From contig NZ_HE978539.1 of the NCBI RefSeq assembly GCF_000311785.1, positions 213,955 through 277,954 of the forward strand: 64,000 nucleotides of DNA. The letters run 5' to 3'. The stretch is from Brevibacillus massiliensis. GTDB lineage: Bacteria > Bacillota > Bacilli > Brevibacillales > Brevibacillaceae. The notes under the pieces were generated by a model, which searched no databases, had not been told where the DNA came from, and saw only the letters and a list, made by a program, of their open reading frames with translations. The translations under genes and the position numbers were made by a program. Below, piece by piece: positions 18,993-28,519 of this stretch. The stretch's first letter is position 1; the number at the start of each line of letters is the position of its first letter.

Positions 18993-19202
18993 TTAGTTGC
19001 TCGTTCCGCCCAAACCGGTGCTAGGCATCCCCGGAGCTTCTTTGATATGAAGCTTTTTGGTGGTTTTGGCTTTGGTATGAATTTTGTGGGTCTTGGTGTG
19101 AACCTTATGCTTGGCGGGATGGCCAGGGGGATGTGCGGCAAATGCCGAAGCCGAGGTGAACACGAAGCAAACAGCAAGGGCTATAGAAACAATCTTTTTC
19201 AC
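18993..19202 (-). CDS. Small secreted His/Lys-rich protein with C-terminal MPSTG motif
   Basis: A 69-residue protein: signal peptide (KKIVSIALAVCFVFTSASAFA, cut after AFA), then a mature peptide of about 47 residues made of HPPGHPAKHKVHTKTHKIH-type His/Lys/Thr repeats, ending EAPGMPSTGLGGTSN. MPSTG resembles an LPXTG-type sorting motif but lacks the hydrophobic segment and basic tail of a standard cell-wall sorting signal. GTG at 19202 is preferred over GTG 19214 because AAAGGTGG sits 8 bases upstream and homologous signal peptides begin KK. It lies directly before the sortase gene. Being its substrate is an inference. Confidence 0.65.
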   Translation of the reverse strand: MKKIVSIALAVCFVFTSASAFAAHPPGHPAKHKVHTKTHKIHTKAKTTKKLHIKEAPGMPSTGLGGTSN

Positions 19203-19303
19203 TGTCGGTACCACCTTTCCATTGTTGATTTGTTGTCCTTGCAGCTATAGCTTTTCCCCGTTTTCGGCGTGTATGAAGGGACTTTTTGGCCATCCAGCAA
19301 GCG

Positions 19304-19346
19304 GAAAAAAACGCTGGAAGTGCACTGCTGCACGACTTCCAGCGTT
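19304..19346 (-). terminator. Terminator of the mtnWXBD operon
   Basis: On the minus strand AACGCTGGAAGT and ACTTCCAGCGTT form a perfect 12-bp stem, followed by a run of T (AAAAAAA at 19304-19310 on the plus strand). Confidence 0.88.
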
Positions 19347-19355
19347 GTTTCGGAC

Positions 19356-19886
19356 TTATTGCACGGACGGTTCTTCGTAGATGGCCTGCCAGCCAGCCGG
19401 TGTGATGAACAGGCGGATTGCCTTGATCTTGCGGTCGTCCATCAGGGTAAAGTAATGGCGGTAGTAGGAAGGAACCGAGATCAAATCGCCGGCGGAGAGC
19501 TCGACGTCAAAATAGCGGCCATCTTTTCCTTTGATGGCGAAAATTCCGTGGCCGTCGACGCAAAAGCGAACCTCGTCGTCGGTGTGGTGGTGTTCAGCGA
19601 TGAACACCTTCAACAACTCGTCTAAATTGGGCGTCTTGTCTGAAAGCATGATCAGGTCGGCGGTGGTGTATCCGCGACGGGCGCTGATGTCGTCAATCTC
19701 TTTGCGGAACGCTTCGACGATTTCGTTCTTTTCTTCATCGCTTAAATCGTAGTCATTGCGCTGGCGGTCATTCAGACGGTCAACGCCCCAGTATTCGTAG
19801 ATGACCTCCTGCGAGGAGAGGAAGCTTTCGACAGCTTCTCTGCCCTCGATGTACTCATTGGTGTCGTGAAAACGGACTTTTGCCAT
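19356..19886 (-). CDS. mtnD: Acireductone dioxygenase
   Basis: Cupin dioxygenase of methionine salvage, converting acireductone and O2 to the 2-oxoacid precursor of methionine plus formate (Fe form). The metal-binding motif EHHHTDDEVRFCVDG near residues 95-110 supplies two His and the Glu; the third His is in PSYYRHYF. The length of 176 residues is normal. A GGAGG ribosome binding site precedes ATG 19886. Last gene of the mtnW-X-B-D operon. Confidence 0.95.
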   Translation of the reverse strand: MAKVRFHDTNEYIEGREAVESFLSSQEVIYEYWGVDRLNDRQRNDYDLSDEEKNEIVEAFRKEIDDISARRGYTTADLIMLSDKTPNLDELLKVFIAEHHHTDDEVRFCVDGHGIFAIKGKDGRYFDVELSAGDLISVPSYYRHYFTLMDDRKIKAIRLFITPAGWQAIYEEPSVQ

Positions 19887-19910
19887 TTTTACATCCTCCT
19901 TTAAAATTGG

Positions 19911-20573
19911 TTACACGCTTGCCTGTGCCGGGGCAACGGCGCTGCGCAGCTGGAGCAAACGCAGATGGTACTCAAACAAAAATTCAAACGACTCCAAATG
20001 GCGCTTTGCTTCAAAATCGTTTTTCCCCCAGGCGTAAATGCCGTGGTTGCGGATTAACACGCCGGGAACTTCCGGGGTAATCACTTTGTCAATCGCGGCC
20101 GCCAGCTTCGGGATATCAGCGTAATTTTCGACGATCGGCACCGTGATGGCCGCATTTTCTTCCCAGATGCCAAGGCCCTTGATCAACTCCTGGCCTTGAA
20201 TCGAAAACGCCCGCTGGCCAAAGTACAGCTCGGAGATCAGGTTATTGCCGAGCGTATGGACGTGAAAGCAGGCTCCCGCTTCCGGGATCCGCTTGTAGAC
20301 GACGGCGTGGATCAGGGTTTCCGCAGACGGCTTCAGGGAAGTGGGCTCGACGGGTACGGCGTCGCCGTCGACGATCAGGTAATCCTCTGCTGTCAGCTTG
20401 GTCTTGTCTTTGCCGCTCGCCGTGACTGCGAAGCGGAGCGGATCACCTGACAATCTGATGGAGAGATTGCCGCTGGTCCCGGGAAACCAGTCCCGTTTGG
20501 CAAAGTTCAGCTTCGCCTCGTCCAGACGCCGAAAAGCATCTGTACGCTGTTCAAGAGTAGTCGTGGTTGTCAT
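19911..20573 (-). CDS. mtnB: Methylthioribulose-1-phosphate dehydratase
   Basis: Class II aldolase-fold, metal-dependent dehydratase of methionine salvage. GTSGNLSIRL is the typical N-terminal motif. The Zn ligands are expected in HVHTLGNN and in IRNHGIYAWG. The 220-residue length fits MtnB. Its ATG overlaps the mtnX stop (ATGA at 20570-20573), showing translational coupling. Confidence 0.93.
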   Translation of the reverse strand: MTTTTTLEQRTDAFRRLDEAKLNFAKRDWFPGTSGNLSIRLSGDPLRFAVTASGKDKTKLTAEDYLIVDGDAVPVEPTSLKPSAETLIHAVVYKRIPEAGACFHVHTLGNNLISELYFGQRAFSIQGQELIKGLGIWEENAAITVPIVENYADIPKLAAAIDKVITPEVPGVLIRNHGIYAWGKNDFEAKRHLESFEFLFEYHLRLLQLRSAVAPAQASV

Positions 20574-21247
20574 GACAGTTTCACCTCCTCAGATACTTGC
20601 AAGTTTTGTAAAATGTGAATCACATCGTAAAACGTCGCGAACGGCTGATGAGCCAGGCCCAGCTCTTTGCATTTCTGTTCCAGGAGGGAGCGGGCGATGA
20701 CGAAATCGGCGATTTTTGCACCCGCCAGGTCAGTAATGCTGTCTCCGATTACGATGCGGTGATAACGCTTGGGATCATAACCGCGGATGATCGTTGTTTT
20801 GCACATGCCGCAGTCGTTGGAACAGTGTTCCCCGCAGCGGTGCGGCCAGGTAATCGTGATCCGCTCCTGTGTAAAATCGCTGCCGTTGCAGTAAATTCGA
20901 TTTTCCAGCTGAAATCCGGCGAGGATAGGGTAGACGAAAAAGTCGATGCCGCCGCTGGTGATCAAGAGTTCGATGCCCGCCTCGTCGCAAAAGCGGACGA
21001 ACTGATCAAAACCTGGGCGAATCTTCGCGTCTCGGGCAATAAACCGAACGATCTCATCTTTTAACGCGGAAGGCAGCATGGCGAATAATTGGCCGACCCC
21101 TTCCCTGATGCTCATCTGTTGTGTCAGGATCTTTTGCATCAGGGGCTCTGCTTCCGGCGGGCCAAAACGGCGCATGATCGCGGCGATGTTGTCCTTTTCC
21201 GTTATCGTGCCGTCAAAGTCGCAGAACAAGACGATTTGCTTGCTCAC
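20570..21247 (-). CDS. mtnX: 2-hydroxy-3-keto-5-methylthiopentenyl-1-phosphate phosphatase
   Basis: HAD-superfamily phosphatase making acireductone. The nucleophile motif FCDFDGTITEKD begins at residue 8. Motif II is LITSGGIDFF and the late acidic motif is IVIGDSITDLAGAK. The Cys-rich insert HCSNDCGMC is usual for MtnX. GTG at 21247 overlaps the mtnW stop (GTGA), so the longer in-frame start at 21262 is not needed. Together with mtnW it marks the two-enzyme Bacillus version of the pathway, in place of the single enolase-phosphatase MtnC. Confidence 0.92.
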   Translation of the reverse strand: MSKQIVLFCDFDGTITEKDNIAAIMRRFGPPEAEPLMQKILTQQMSIREGVGQLFAMLPSALKDEIVRFIARDAKIRPGFDQFVRFCDEAGIELLITSGGIDFFVYPILAGFQLENRIYCNGSDFTQERITITWPHRCGEHCSNDCGMCKTTIIRGYDPKRYHRIVIGDSITDLAGAKIADFVIARSLLEQKCKELGLAHQPFATFYDVIHILQNLQVSEEVKLS

Positions 21248-22458
21248 TTGGCGCCACCCCATTTCGCGAGGGCGATCGCCAAAGGTTCGGAATGCTTGGC
21301 AGCTTCTTCAAGGGATATCCCGTTTGCAGCAGCATCGATGGCTGCGACGAACGCTCTTGCTCCGTCAGTGGCACCGCCGGGATGGCCGTGAATGCCGCCG
21401 CCTGCATTGACCACTTGATCGACGCCGAAATCGGCGTAGAGCTGGGGCACCAGACCGGGATGAATCCCTGCAGACGGCACAGGGAAGGGGCGCTTCAGCG
21501 TCTGATGCGGTTCCGTCAGGCTATCCGCCAGTTTGAGCGCGTCGGACTTATCCAGGGCGACATTGCCGTACGGCGACGGGAACAAGACCAGGTCAGCGCC
21601 GGCCAGCCGCATCAGTTTGCCCAGCAAAAGCGGCGTGGCGATACCGTAATCGGGTGACGGGTAATAGGCTCCCGCCAATGCCGGGTGGGACATGATCGGG
21701 ATGGTTATGTCGGGATCTGCAGCCAGGCGGTGCAGCATGTCAAAGCCGTATGCCAACACGTTGAACAACAGGCAGGTGGCTCCCGCCTCGACCGCCCGCT
21801 TTGCCTTGTCCGGCAAAAGATGGCTCGGGCCGGTCAGATTGGCCGCATAGAGAACCGGTTTGCCGGTCTCCGCCTCGATTTCTTTGGCGATTTGCCCGAA
21901 TGCGGCTATGCGTTCGAGGAACGGGGCGCGGTCGTCGGCAAAGAAGATTTCGTCGTCCTTGATCAGGTTGACGCCGCCTTGCGCCTGTGCGCGAAACTGT
22001 GTTTTCAAGTCGTCAAAAGGAAGGCCGAGGCACGATTTGAAAATGCTCATCAAGAGCGGCCGTCCGTGAACCTTGGTCAGCTCTCTCAGTCCATCAATCC
22101 CGAATTTGGGGCCAGGAAAGGCGGATGTAAAGGAAGGCGGAAGCTGGACGTCGATCAGCTTGATTTTTCCGTCCATCGACAGCTTTCCGAATATACCGGT
22201 CAAGAGCGAGGGAATGTCTTTGGTAAAGTTGCGAACCGGATAGCTTACGGTAATCAGGCCGCGGGTTTCGCTGTTTTCAAGCACGGACAGCGGCTCAGTG
22301 CCGGCCGGCTCGCCGAGATAAGGGCGAAGTTCCGCCTGTTTGGCCGCAGGCAGGTCGGTCCACGAGCCTACGGTCATCCCGACGGCAATGGCAGCAGCCT
22401 TTTTTTCCAGATCTTTTGCTTGCGTCAAGTAGGTGACCAGGATGCGTTCCTCGTTCAC
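21244..22458 (-). CDS. mtnW: 2,3-diketo-5-methylthiopentyl-1-phosphate enolase (RuBisCO-like protein)
   Basis: RuBisCO-like protein catalysing enolisation in methionine salvage. The large-subunit fold is shown by ITVSYPVRNFTKDIP, GPKFGIDGLRELTKVHGRPL, and LIKDDEIFFADDRAPFLER in the metal-binding loop-2 region. The Lys that is carbamylated in RuBisCO corresponds to the K of NLIKDDE. GTG at 22458 is the start: AAAGGAGG is 9 bases away, and the upstream in-frame extension runs through the S-box terminator. The product has 404 residues. First gene of mtnWXBD. Confidence 0.94.
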   Translation of the reverse strand: MNEERILVTYLTQAKDLEKKAAAIAVGMTVGSWTDLPAAKQAELRPYLGEPAGTEPLSVLENSETRGLITVSYPVRNFTKDIPSLLTGIFGKLSMDGKIKLIDVQLPPSFTSAFPGPKFGIDGLRELTKVHGRPLLMSIFKSCLGLPFDDLKTQFRAQAQGGVNLIKDDEIFFADDRAPFLERIAAFGQIAKEIEAETGKPVLYAANLTGPSHLLPDKAKRAVEAGATCLLFNVLAYGFDMLHRLAADPDITIPIMSHPALAGAYYPSPDYGIATPLLLGKLMRLAGADLVLFPSPYGNVALDKSDALKLADSLTEPHQTLKRPFPVPSAGIHPGLVPQLYADFGVDQVVNAGGGIHGHPGGATDGARAFVAAIDAAANGISLEEAAKHSEPLAIALAKWGGAK

Positions 22459-22497
22459 GTGTGCAGGCCTCCTTTCGGAATTCGGAAATGAGACATG

Positions 22498-22676
22498 AAA
22501 AAACCGCCTACGAGAGGAGGCGGCAGGGTTTCCAAGCGTTCTCCTCTCATCTCTCAGAAGCCGCACCACATGCGGTTCTGCAGGATTTAGCACCGTTTCG
22601 CACTTTATTGAAAGCAGCGCGCCGGTTGCCGGGCATCATCGGGCCAGTCCCTCAGCCATCTCGCGATAAGAGTTTA
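22498..22676 (-). promoter_or_regulatory. SAM-I (S-box) riboswitch upstream of mtnWXBD
   Basis: On the minus strand the S-box core is seen: CTTATC at 22668-22673, then GAGATGGCTGAGGGACTGG, CCCGATGATGCCCGGCAACC and GGTGCTAAATCCTGCAGAA. A terminator follows, CCGCCT / AGGCGG around CCTCTCGT with TTTTTT (22498-22523). A GAGGAG segment upstream can pair with the terminator strand as antiterminator. SAM binding would cause premature termination, linking the operon to methionine and SAM supply. Confidence 0.96.
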
Positions 22677-22716
22677 TGGAAGTATGCGTTTGTCACTTTC
22701 GCTGTTGCTAAGTAAA

Positions 22717-22745
22717 ATCATATGACGTTTAGCTGTGAGCGTCAA
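22717..22745 (-). promoter_or_regulatory. Sigma-A-type promoter of mtnWXBD
   Basis: On the minus strand TTGACG (22740-22745), a 17-base spacer, then TATGAT (22717-22722), about 40 bases before the S-box. Confidence 0.75.
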
Positions 22746-22802
22746 GCCTGAGTTTGAGTTTGCCGCTCTGACGCTTCCGGCTGAAATGAGTGCGGAAGAA
22801 TC

Positions 22803-22831
22803 TTGACAGATGCTGCTCCACTGTGTAAGAT
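22803..22831 (+). promoter_or_regulatory. Sigma-A-type promoter of mtnKA
   Basis: TTGACA (22803-22808), 17-base spacer, TAAGAT (22826-22831), placing the start about 20 bases before the S-box. Confidence 0.8.
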
Positions 22832-22858
22832 TCAACTTACAATCACATACAACAAGGA

Positions 22859-23046
22859 TGACCTTATCCAGAGACGGTGGAGGGACTGGCCCGATGAAAC
22901 CCGGCAACCGACATTTCGACAGATGCTAACAGTCGCAATGCACGGTGCTAATTCCTGCAGAAACAAACCATTCTGGAAGATAAGGGGGAATAACGTTGAC
23001 TATTGGACACAACGACCTCTTCTCTCCGGAGAAGAGGTCGTTTTTT
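22859..23046 (+). promoter_or_regulatory. SAM-I (S-box) riboswitch upstream of mtnKA
   Basis: Core CCTTATCCAGAGACGGTGG, AGGGACTGGCCCGATGAAA, CCCGGCAACC and GGTGCTAATTCCTGCAGAA, closing with GATAAGG at 22979-22985, which pairs with CCTTATC (P1). The terminator CGACCTCTTCTC / GAGAAGAGGTCG (23013-23040) is followed by TTTTTT. It is the divergent partner of the S-box at 22498-22676. Confidence 0.96.
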
Positions 23047-23090
23047 GTTGAATTATGATTGATCATCAGCTGAAGGGAGCATGAAATGAT

Positions 23091-24317
23091 ATGGCTTATC
23101 GTCCGTTGTCTGAACAAGAAGCCGTTGAATACGTCAGGAAATTGCCTGACCTGTTTGATCGGGATGCCGCATTGACAAGCCGTGAGATTGGCGACGGCAA
23201 CCTGAACCTGGTATTTCACATCCGCGATGAACGAGCGGATAAGAGTGTCATCGTCAAGCAAGCGCTGCCTTACGCACGGGTCGTCGGCGAATCCTGGCCG
23301 CTTACCCTCGATCGGTCCCGGATCGAGAGCGAAGCTTTGAGGATTCAGCAAAAGCTGGCACCCGGGCTGGTTCCGCTGGTCTATCACTACGACAGCGAGC
23401 TGGCGCTGACGGTGATGGAGGATTTGAGCGACCACGTGATCATGCGCCAGGGGCTGATCGCGGGCAACCGCTATCCGCTCTTTGCCAAGCACATCGGCCG
23501 CTTTATGGCCCATACGCTGTTTTTTACTTCCGATCTGGGCTGTGATCCGTTCGAGAAAAAAGCGCTGGTAGGGAAGTTTATCAATCCGGAATTGTGCAAA
23601 ATCACAGAGGATTTGGTCTTCACCGATCCTTACGAAGACGCTCCGACCAACAACTTTAACCCGCTGATTCGCAGGGAAGTGGAAGCGATCTGGAACCATG
23701 CGGAACTAAAGCGGGAGATTGCCCATCTGAAGTACGGCTTTTTGACGAAGGCGGAGGCGCTGCTGCACGGCGATCTGCACACGGGCAGCATTTTCGTCAC
23801 GGAAACGAGTACGAAGGTGATCGATCCGGAATTTGCCTACTACGGGCCGATCGGCTTTGACATCGGCGCCGTGATCGCCAATCTGCTGCTCAACTTCGCC
23901 GCCCAGTCCGGACTGCAAAGCGATCCGGACCAGCGCAAGGAGTACCGGAAATACCTCTTGGAGACAGTGGAAAACGTCTGGGAAGAATTCATCTCGCAAT
24001 TTGTGCAGCTCTGGCATCGCCAGGCAAAAGAGCGCAGTGCCCATGTAGACGGATTCTGGCAGGAGTACGTGGTCAACCTCCTGGCTGACAGCGCAGGATA
24101 CGCCGGCTGCAAGATGCTTCGCCGGGTGATCGGGTTGGCCGGGGTAGCCGACCTGAACAGCATTCAGGACGATGCGGCACGCGCCGATGCAGAGCGGTTG
24201 GCGCTGGCGATCGGGCAGGCTCTGATCCTGGAGCGCCGCTCGTTAAAAGGCAGCACTGACATCAGCGACCTCGCATGCCGGGTGACGGCAGAATTTGGAC
24301 AGGAGGCAGTCTTATGA
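23091..24317 (+). CDS. mtnK: S-methyl-5-thioribose kinase
   Basis: Phosphorylates methylthioribose with ATP as the entry into methionine salvage. Aminoglycoside-phosphotransferase fold: IGDGNLNLVFHI (glycine loop), VIVKQALPY (ATP Lys), ALLHGDLHTGSIFV (catalytic loop with Asp) and KVIDPEFAYYGPIGFDIG (metal-binding). It has 408 residues. First gene of the plus-strand S-box operon; its stop overlaps the mtnA start (ATGA). Confidence 0.95.
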   Translation: MAYRPLSEQEAVEYVRKLPDLFDRDAALTSREIGDGNLNLVFHIRDERADKSVIVKQALPYARVVGESWPLTLDRSRIESEALRIQQKLAPGLVPLVYHYDSELALTVMEDLSDHVIMRQGLIAGNRYPLFAKHIGRFMAHTLFFTSDLGCDPFEKKALVGKFINPELCKITEDLVFTDPYEDAPTNNFNPLIRREVEAIWNHAELKREIAHLKYGFLTKAEALLHGDLHTGSIFVTETSTKVIDPEFAYYGPIGFDIGAVIANLLLNFAAQSGLQSDPDQRKEYRKYLLETVENVWEEFISQFVQLWHRQAKERSAHVDGFWQEYVVNLLADSAGYAGCKMLRRVIGLAGVADLNSIQDDAARADAERLALAIGQALILERRSLKGSTDISDLACRVTAEFGQEAVL

Positions 24318-25357
24318 GCAGCGAAGCCAAACGTTTGGTGCCGTTGGAATGGGCGGGGGACCATCTCCGACTGCTTGATCAGACCCGTTTGCCGGTCGAA
24401 GAGGTCTATTTGCGGCAGACTACGGTACAGCAGGTTTGGGAGGCGATTCGCCACCTGCAGGTGCGCGGCGCGCCTGCCATTGGCATGGCTGCGGCTTACG
24501 GACTCTACCTTGGCGTCAGGGAGAGCACGGCCGGGAACTTTGCCGATTTTTGGCGGCATGTCGAAGAGCAAGCCGACTATCTGGCCTCCTCCCGGCCGAC
24601 GGCGGTCAACCTGTTCTGGGCTTTAGACCGGGTAAAGGCACGGGTCAGGCAGGAGGAGGGCCAGCCGATCGAGGAGATAAAGCAGGCTGTCCTTGCGGAG
24701 GCGCTGGCGATTCAGGAAGAGGACGAGCGCGTCTGCCGCGCGATCGGTGAAAACTTGCTGACCTTGCTGCAGGACGGGACCGGGGTCCTGACCCACTGCA
24801 ATGCCGGTTCGCTGGCGACAGCCGCCTACGGCACGGCGACGGCTCCGTTTTACCTGGCGAAGGAGCGGGGCTGGAATTTGCGGGTGTACGCGGACGAGAC
24901 GCGTCCCGTCCTGCAGGGATCGCGCCTGACCGCCTACGAACTGCAGCGTGCGGGTATCGATGTGACGCTGATCTGCGACAACATGGCGGCAACCGTGATG
25001 GCCCAGGGAAGGGTGCAGGCGGTCGTCGTCGGAACGGACCGGGTGGCGGCCAACGGCGATGTCGCCAACAAGATCGGGACGTACGGCGTAGCGGTATTGG
25101 CCCATGCCCACGGCATTCCCTTTTACGTCGCGGCTCCGTTTTCTTCGATCGATCTGGATACGCCGACCGGTGCGGAAATCCCGATCGAGGAGCGGCCGGC
25201 CGAAGAGATTACCCACGGGCTTGGCAAGCAGGTGGCACCGGATGGGATCAAGGTGTACAATCCCTCCTTTGACGTCACCCCGGCCAGGCTGATCACGGCG
25301 ATCGTGACCGAGACCGGGATCTACAAACCGGAAGAGTTGGCCGGCCTGCGAAAATAA
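24314..25357 (+). CDS. mtnA: S-methyl-5-thioribose-1-phosphate isomerase
   Basis: Aldose-ketose isomerase of methionine salvage, eIF2B-like fold. Signatures: VRGAPAIGMAAAYGLYL, LTHCNAGSLATAAYGTA (catalytic Cys), YADETRPVLQGSRLTAYEL, and VVGTDRVAANGDVANKIGTY (catalytic Asp). ATG at 24314 (GGAGG upstream, overlapping the mtnK stop) is used, giving 347 residues. A terminator follows. Confidence 0.95.
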   Translation: MSSEAKRLVPLEWAGDHLRLLDQTRLPVEEVYLRQTTVQQVWEAIRHLQVRGAPAIGMAAAYGLYLGVRESTAGNFADFWRHVEEQADYLASSRPTAVNLFWALDRVKARVRQEEGQPIEEIKQAVLAEALAIQEEDERVCRAIGENLLTLLQDGTGVLTHCNAGSLATAAYGTATAPFYLAKERGWNLRVYADETRPVLQGSRLTAYELQRAGIDVTLICDNMAATVMAQGRVQAVVVGTDRVAANGDVANKIGTYGVAVLAHAHGIPFYVAAPFSSIDLDTPTGAEIPIEERPAEEITHGLGKQVAPDGIKVYNPSFDVTPARLITAIVTETGIYKPEELAGLRK

Positions 25358-25366
25358 AAAGCGAGC

Positions 25367-25405
25367 GCCCCATGTTCCGCGCTGCGGAGGACATGGGGCT
25401 TTTTC
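25367..25405. terminator. Terminator between mtnA and the convergent CoA ligase
   Basis: GCCCCATGT and ACATGGGGC form a 9-bp stem (25367-25399) with an inner CCGC/GCGG stem, then TTTTT. A matching A run on the left side suggests it may also serve the minus-strand gene. Confidence 0.8.
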
Positions 25406-25418
25406 AAGTGAAACCGGC

Positions 25419-26906
25419 TTACTGTCCTCTCAGACTGGTTTTGAGGATCTTGCCGCTGACGGTTTTAGGCATCTGGTCGAGCACCTCAAGCATTCTGGGA
25501 AACTTGTAGGAAGCCAGCTTTCCCTCGCAGAATGAATGCAGCTCTTCCAAAGTGGGAGCGGGCTGATCCTGTTTTAGCGTGATGAACGCTTTTACCTCTT
25601 CGCCTCTGACCGGGTCGGGGATGCCGACCACCGCCACCTCCAACACGGACGGATGCTGGTAGATGACCTCTTCCAGCTCCCGCGGATAGATTTTGAAGCC
25701 GGCGCGGTTGATCATGTCTTTCTTGCGGTCGACGATGTAAAAGTAGCCGTCCTCGTCCATTCGGGCCATATCGCCCGTGTGGAGCCATCCTTCCCGCAGT
25801 GCCTTCGCGGACTCTTCCGGCTTGTTCCAGTATTCCTTCATGACGTTTGGGCCTTTTACGATGAGTTCGCCCACGCCGTCGGCATCGTCTTGCTCGCTTT
25901 CATAGCAGATCCGGACCTGGACGTCGCGGATGGGGGTGCCGATGCTGCCCGGCTTTTTTCGGCCGAAGGGCGGGTTGATCGTGACGACCGGGGAGGTTTC
26001 CGATAAACCGTACCCCTCGACGATTTCAAAACCAAGCAGCTCCTTCCATTTGGCAAACACCTCTACCGGCAAGGGGGCTGCACCGGTAAAGGCGAGGCGG
26101 AGGCTGAGATCGTATTCTTTGATCTGCGGATCCTGCAGCATGTACGTGTACATCGTCGGCGGCCCGAAGAAGAAGCTGATCTTTTCCTGCTCCATCGTCT
26201 GCAAGGTCTTCTGGCTTGATTCCCATCTCTCCAGCAGGTAATTGTAACCGCCGCTGTATACAGTCGCATTCAGACAGCAGGTTTGCGCCGCCGTGTGAAA
26301 CACAGGCGCGACGATTAAGGTTTTTTCCTGAGCGCTCATCTCCAGCGCCTCGGCGAATGCCTGCGCATTGCTGTACAGATTCCCGTGCGTCAGCAGCGCT
26401 CCCTTGGGCAGCCCGGTGGTTCCCGAGGTGTAGATGATCGTCGACTCTTCGACGTCCGCAGGCAGTTGGAGGGGCCCGTCTTTACCGTCTGCTATAAACG
26501 CGGCAAAAGATTCGGGATCGTCCGCGTTGAGCAGAAGCGGAGCCTCCTTCCACTCTACCTGTTCCAGCTTTTCGAGAAAAGGATGGCTGGAGACGACAAT
26601 CCTAGGTGCGCAATCGGAGAGGATCAGCTGCAATTCCCGGGCGGACAGCACAGGATTGACGGGGACAGAGATAGCTCCTGCCCGCATACAGGCGAAGTAC
26701 GTCAGGACAAATTCCTCCCGGTTCATCAGGACAATGGCGATCCGGTCGCCGGGAGAGATGCCCCAGCCGACAAACGCTTGCGCCAGCCTGTCAAGCAGGT
26801 GATCCAATTTCCGATAGGTCCAGGTTCCGCGCTCGGTGCCCAGGGCCAGCTGTTCCGGGTTTTGGACAGCGTGCCTTCTGATCATCTGATCCAATCTCGC
26901 CGACAT
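25419..26906 (-). CDS. AMP-dependent acyl-CoA synthetase (fatty-acid/aryl-CoA ligase family)
   Basis: Activates a carboxylic acid to its CoA thioester through an acyl-adenylate. A3 motif TIIYTSGTTGLPKGALLTHG, A5 EGYGLSETSP, A7 REGWLHTGDMARMDEDGYFY and A10 PKTVSGKILK with the adenylation Lys are all present over 495 residues. ATG at 26906 follows GGGGGG; the in-frame ATG at 26921 has no spacing for a binding site. It is divergent from the sigma-54 activator of the adjacent catabolic locus and may supply that pathway with its acyl-CoA substrate (inference). The acid used is unknown. Confidence 0.88.
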   Translation of the reverse strand: MSARLDQMIRRHAVQNPEQLALGTERGTWTYRKLDHLLDRLAQAFVGWGISPGDRIAIVLMNREEFVLTYFACMRAGAISVPVNPVLSARELQLILSDCAPRIVVSSHPFLEKLEQVEWKEAPLLLNADDPESFAAFIADGKDGPLQLPADVEESTIIYTSGTTGLPKGALLTHGNLYSNAQAFAEALEMSAQEKTLIVAPVFHTAAQTCCLNATVYSGGYNYLLERWESSQKTLQTMEQEKISFFFGPPTMYTYMLQDPQIKEYDLSLRLAFTGAAPLPVEVFAKWKELLGFEIVEGYGLSETSPVVTINPPFGRKKPGSIGTPIRDVQVRICYESEQDDADGVGELIVKGPNVMKEYWNKPEESAKALREGWLHTGDMARMDEDGYFYIVDRKKDMINRAGFKIYPRELEEVIYQHPSVLEVAVVGIPDPVRGEEVKAFITLKQDQPAPTLEELHSFCEGKLASYKFPRMLEVLDQMPKTVSGKILKTSLRGQ

Positions 26907-26936
26907 AAATTGACCCCCCATTCATTTTTCTTTCAA

Positions 26937-26960
26937 ATTGTGATATTTTAATATTACAAT
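26937..26960. promoter_or_regulatory. 24-bp imperfect palindrome in the ligase/activator divergent region
   Basis: ATTGTGATATTT and TAATATTACAAT are inverted with 10 of 12 matches. The site lies about 30 bases upstream of the CoA ligase start, in the AT-rich promoter zone, so it is a candidate repressor operator. Confidence 0.4.
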
Positions 26961-27020
26961 ATTCAGTTAATAACAACAATTCTGTCATTTATTGAACGGA
27001 CGTGAATGGAGGGGAACAAA

Positions 27021-28427
<1,407 letters not shown>

Positions 28428-28440
28428 AACTGCATACATG

Positions 28441-28477
28441 TTGTAAAAACACATCACAAAATGATGATGTTTTGCAA
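28441..28477. promoter_or_regulatory. Imperfect inverted repeat, candidate enhancer site for the sigma-54 activator
   Basis: TTGTAAAAACACATCA (28441-28456) and TGATGATGTTTTGCAA (28462-28477) are inverted with 12 of 16 matches around CAAAA. The repeat lies about 45 bases upstream of the -24 element. Enhancer-binding proteins usually bind such dyads. Confidence 0.45.
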
Positions 28478-28492
28478 TCCCCTTTGCTGCCT

Positions 28493-28517
28493 GACCGGAA
28501 CATCCGGTCTTTTTCTT
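28493..28517 (+). terminator. Terminator after the sigma-54 activator gene
   Basis: GACCGGA-ACA-TCCGGTC hairpin followed by TTTTTC. It sits immediately before the -24 element, separating the regulator transcript from the operon. Confidence 0.8.
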
Positions 28518-28519
28518 TT

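Noticed and set aside
19201..19220. T-box-like AAGGTGGTACC on the minus strand before the small secreted protein
   Set aside because: It resembles the T-box core but continues GACAG, not GCG. There is no Stem I or terminator around it, and it coincides with the ribosome binding site of the small gene.
22461..22715. Small open frames over the S-box region
   Set aside because: They overlap riboswitch stems and terminators and have no ribosome binding sites.
26907..27020. A second sigma-54 promoter for the CoA ligase
   Set aside because: Neither strand has the invariant GG-N10-GC spacing in a TGGCAC-N5-TTGC context here.
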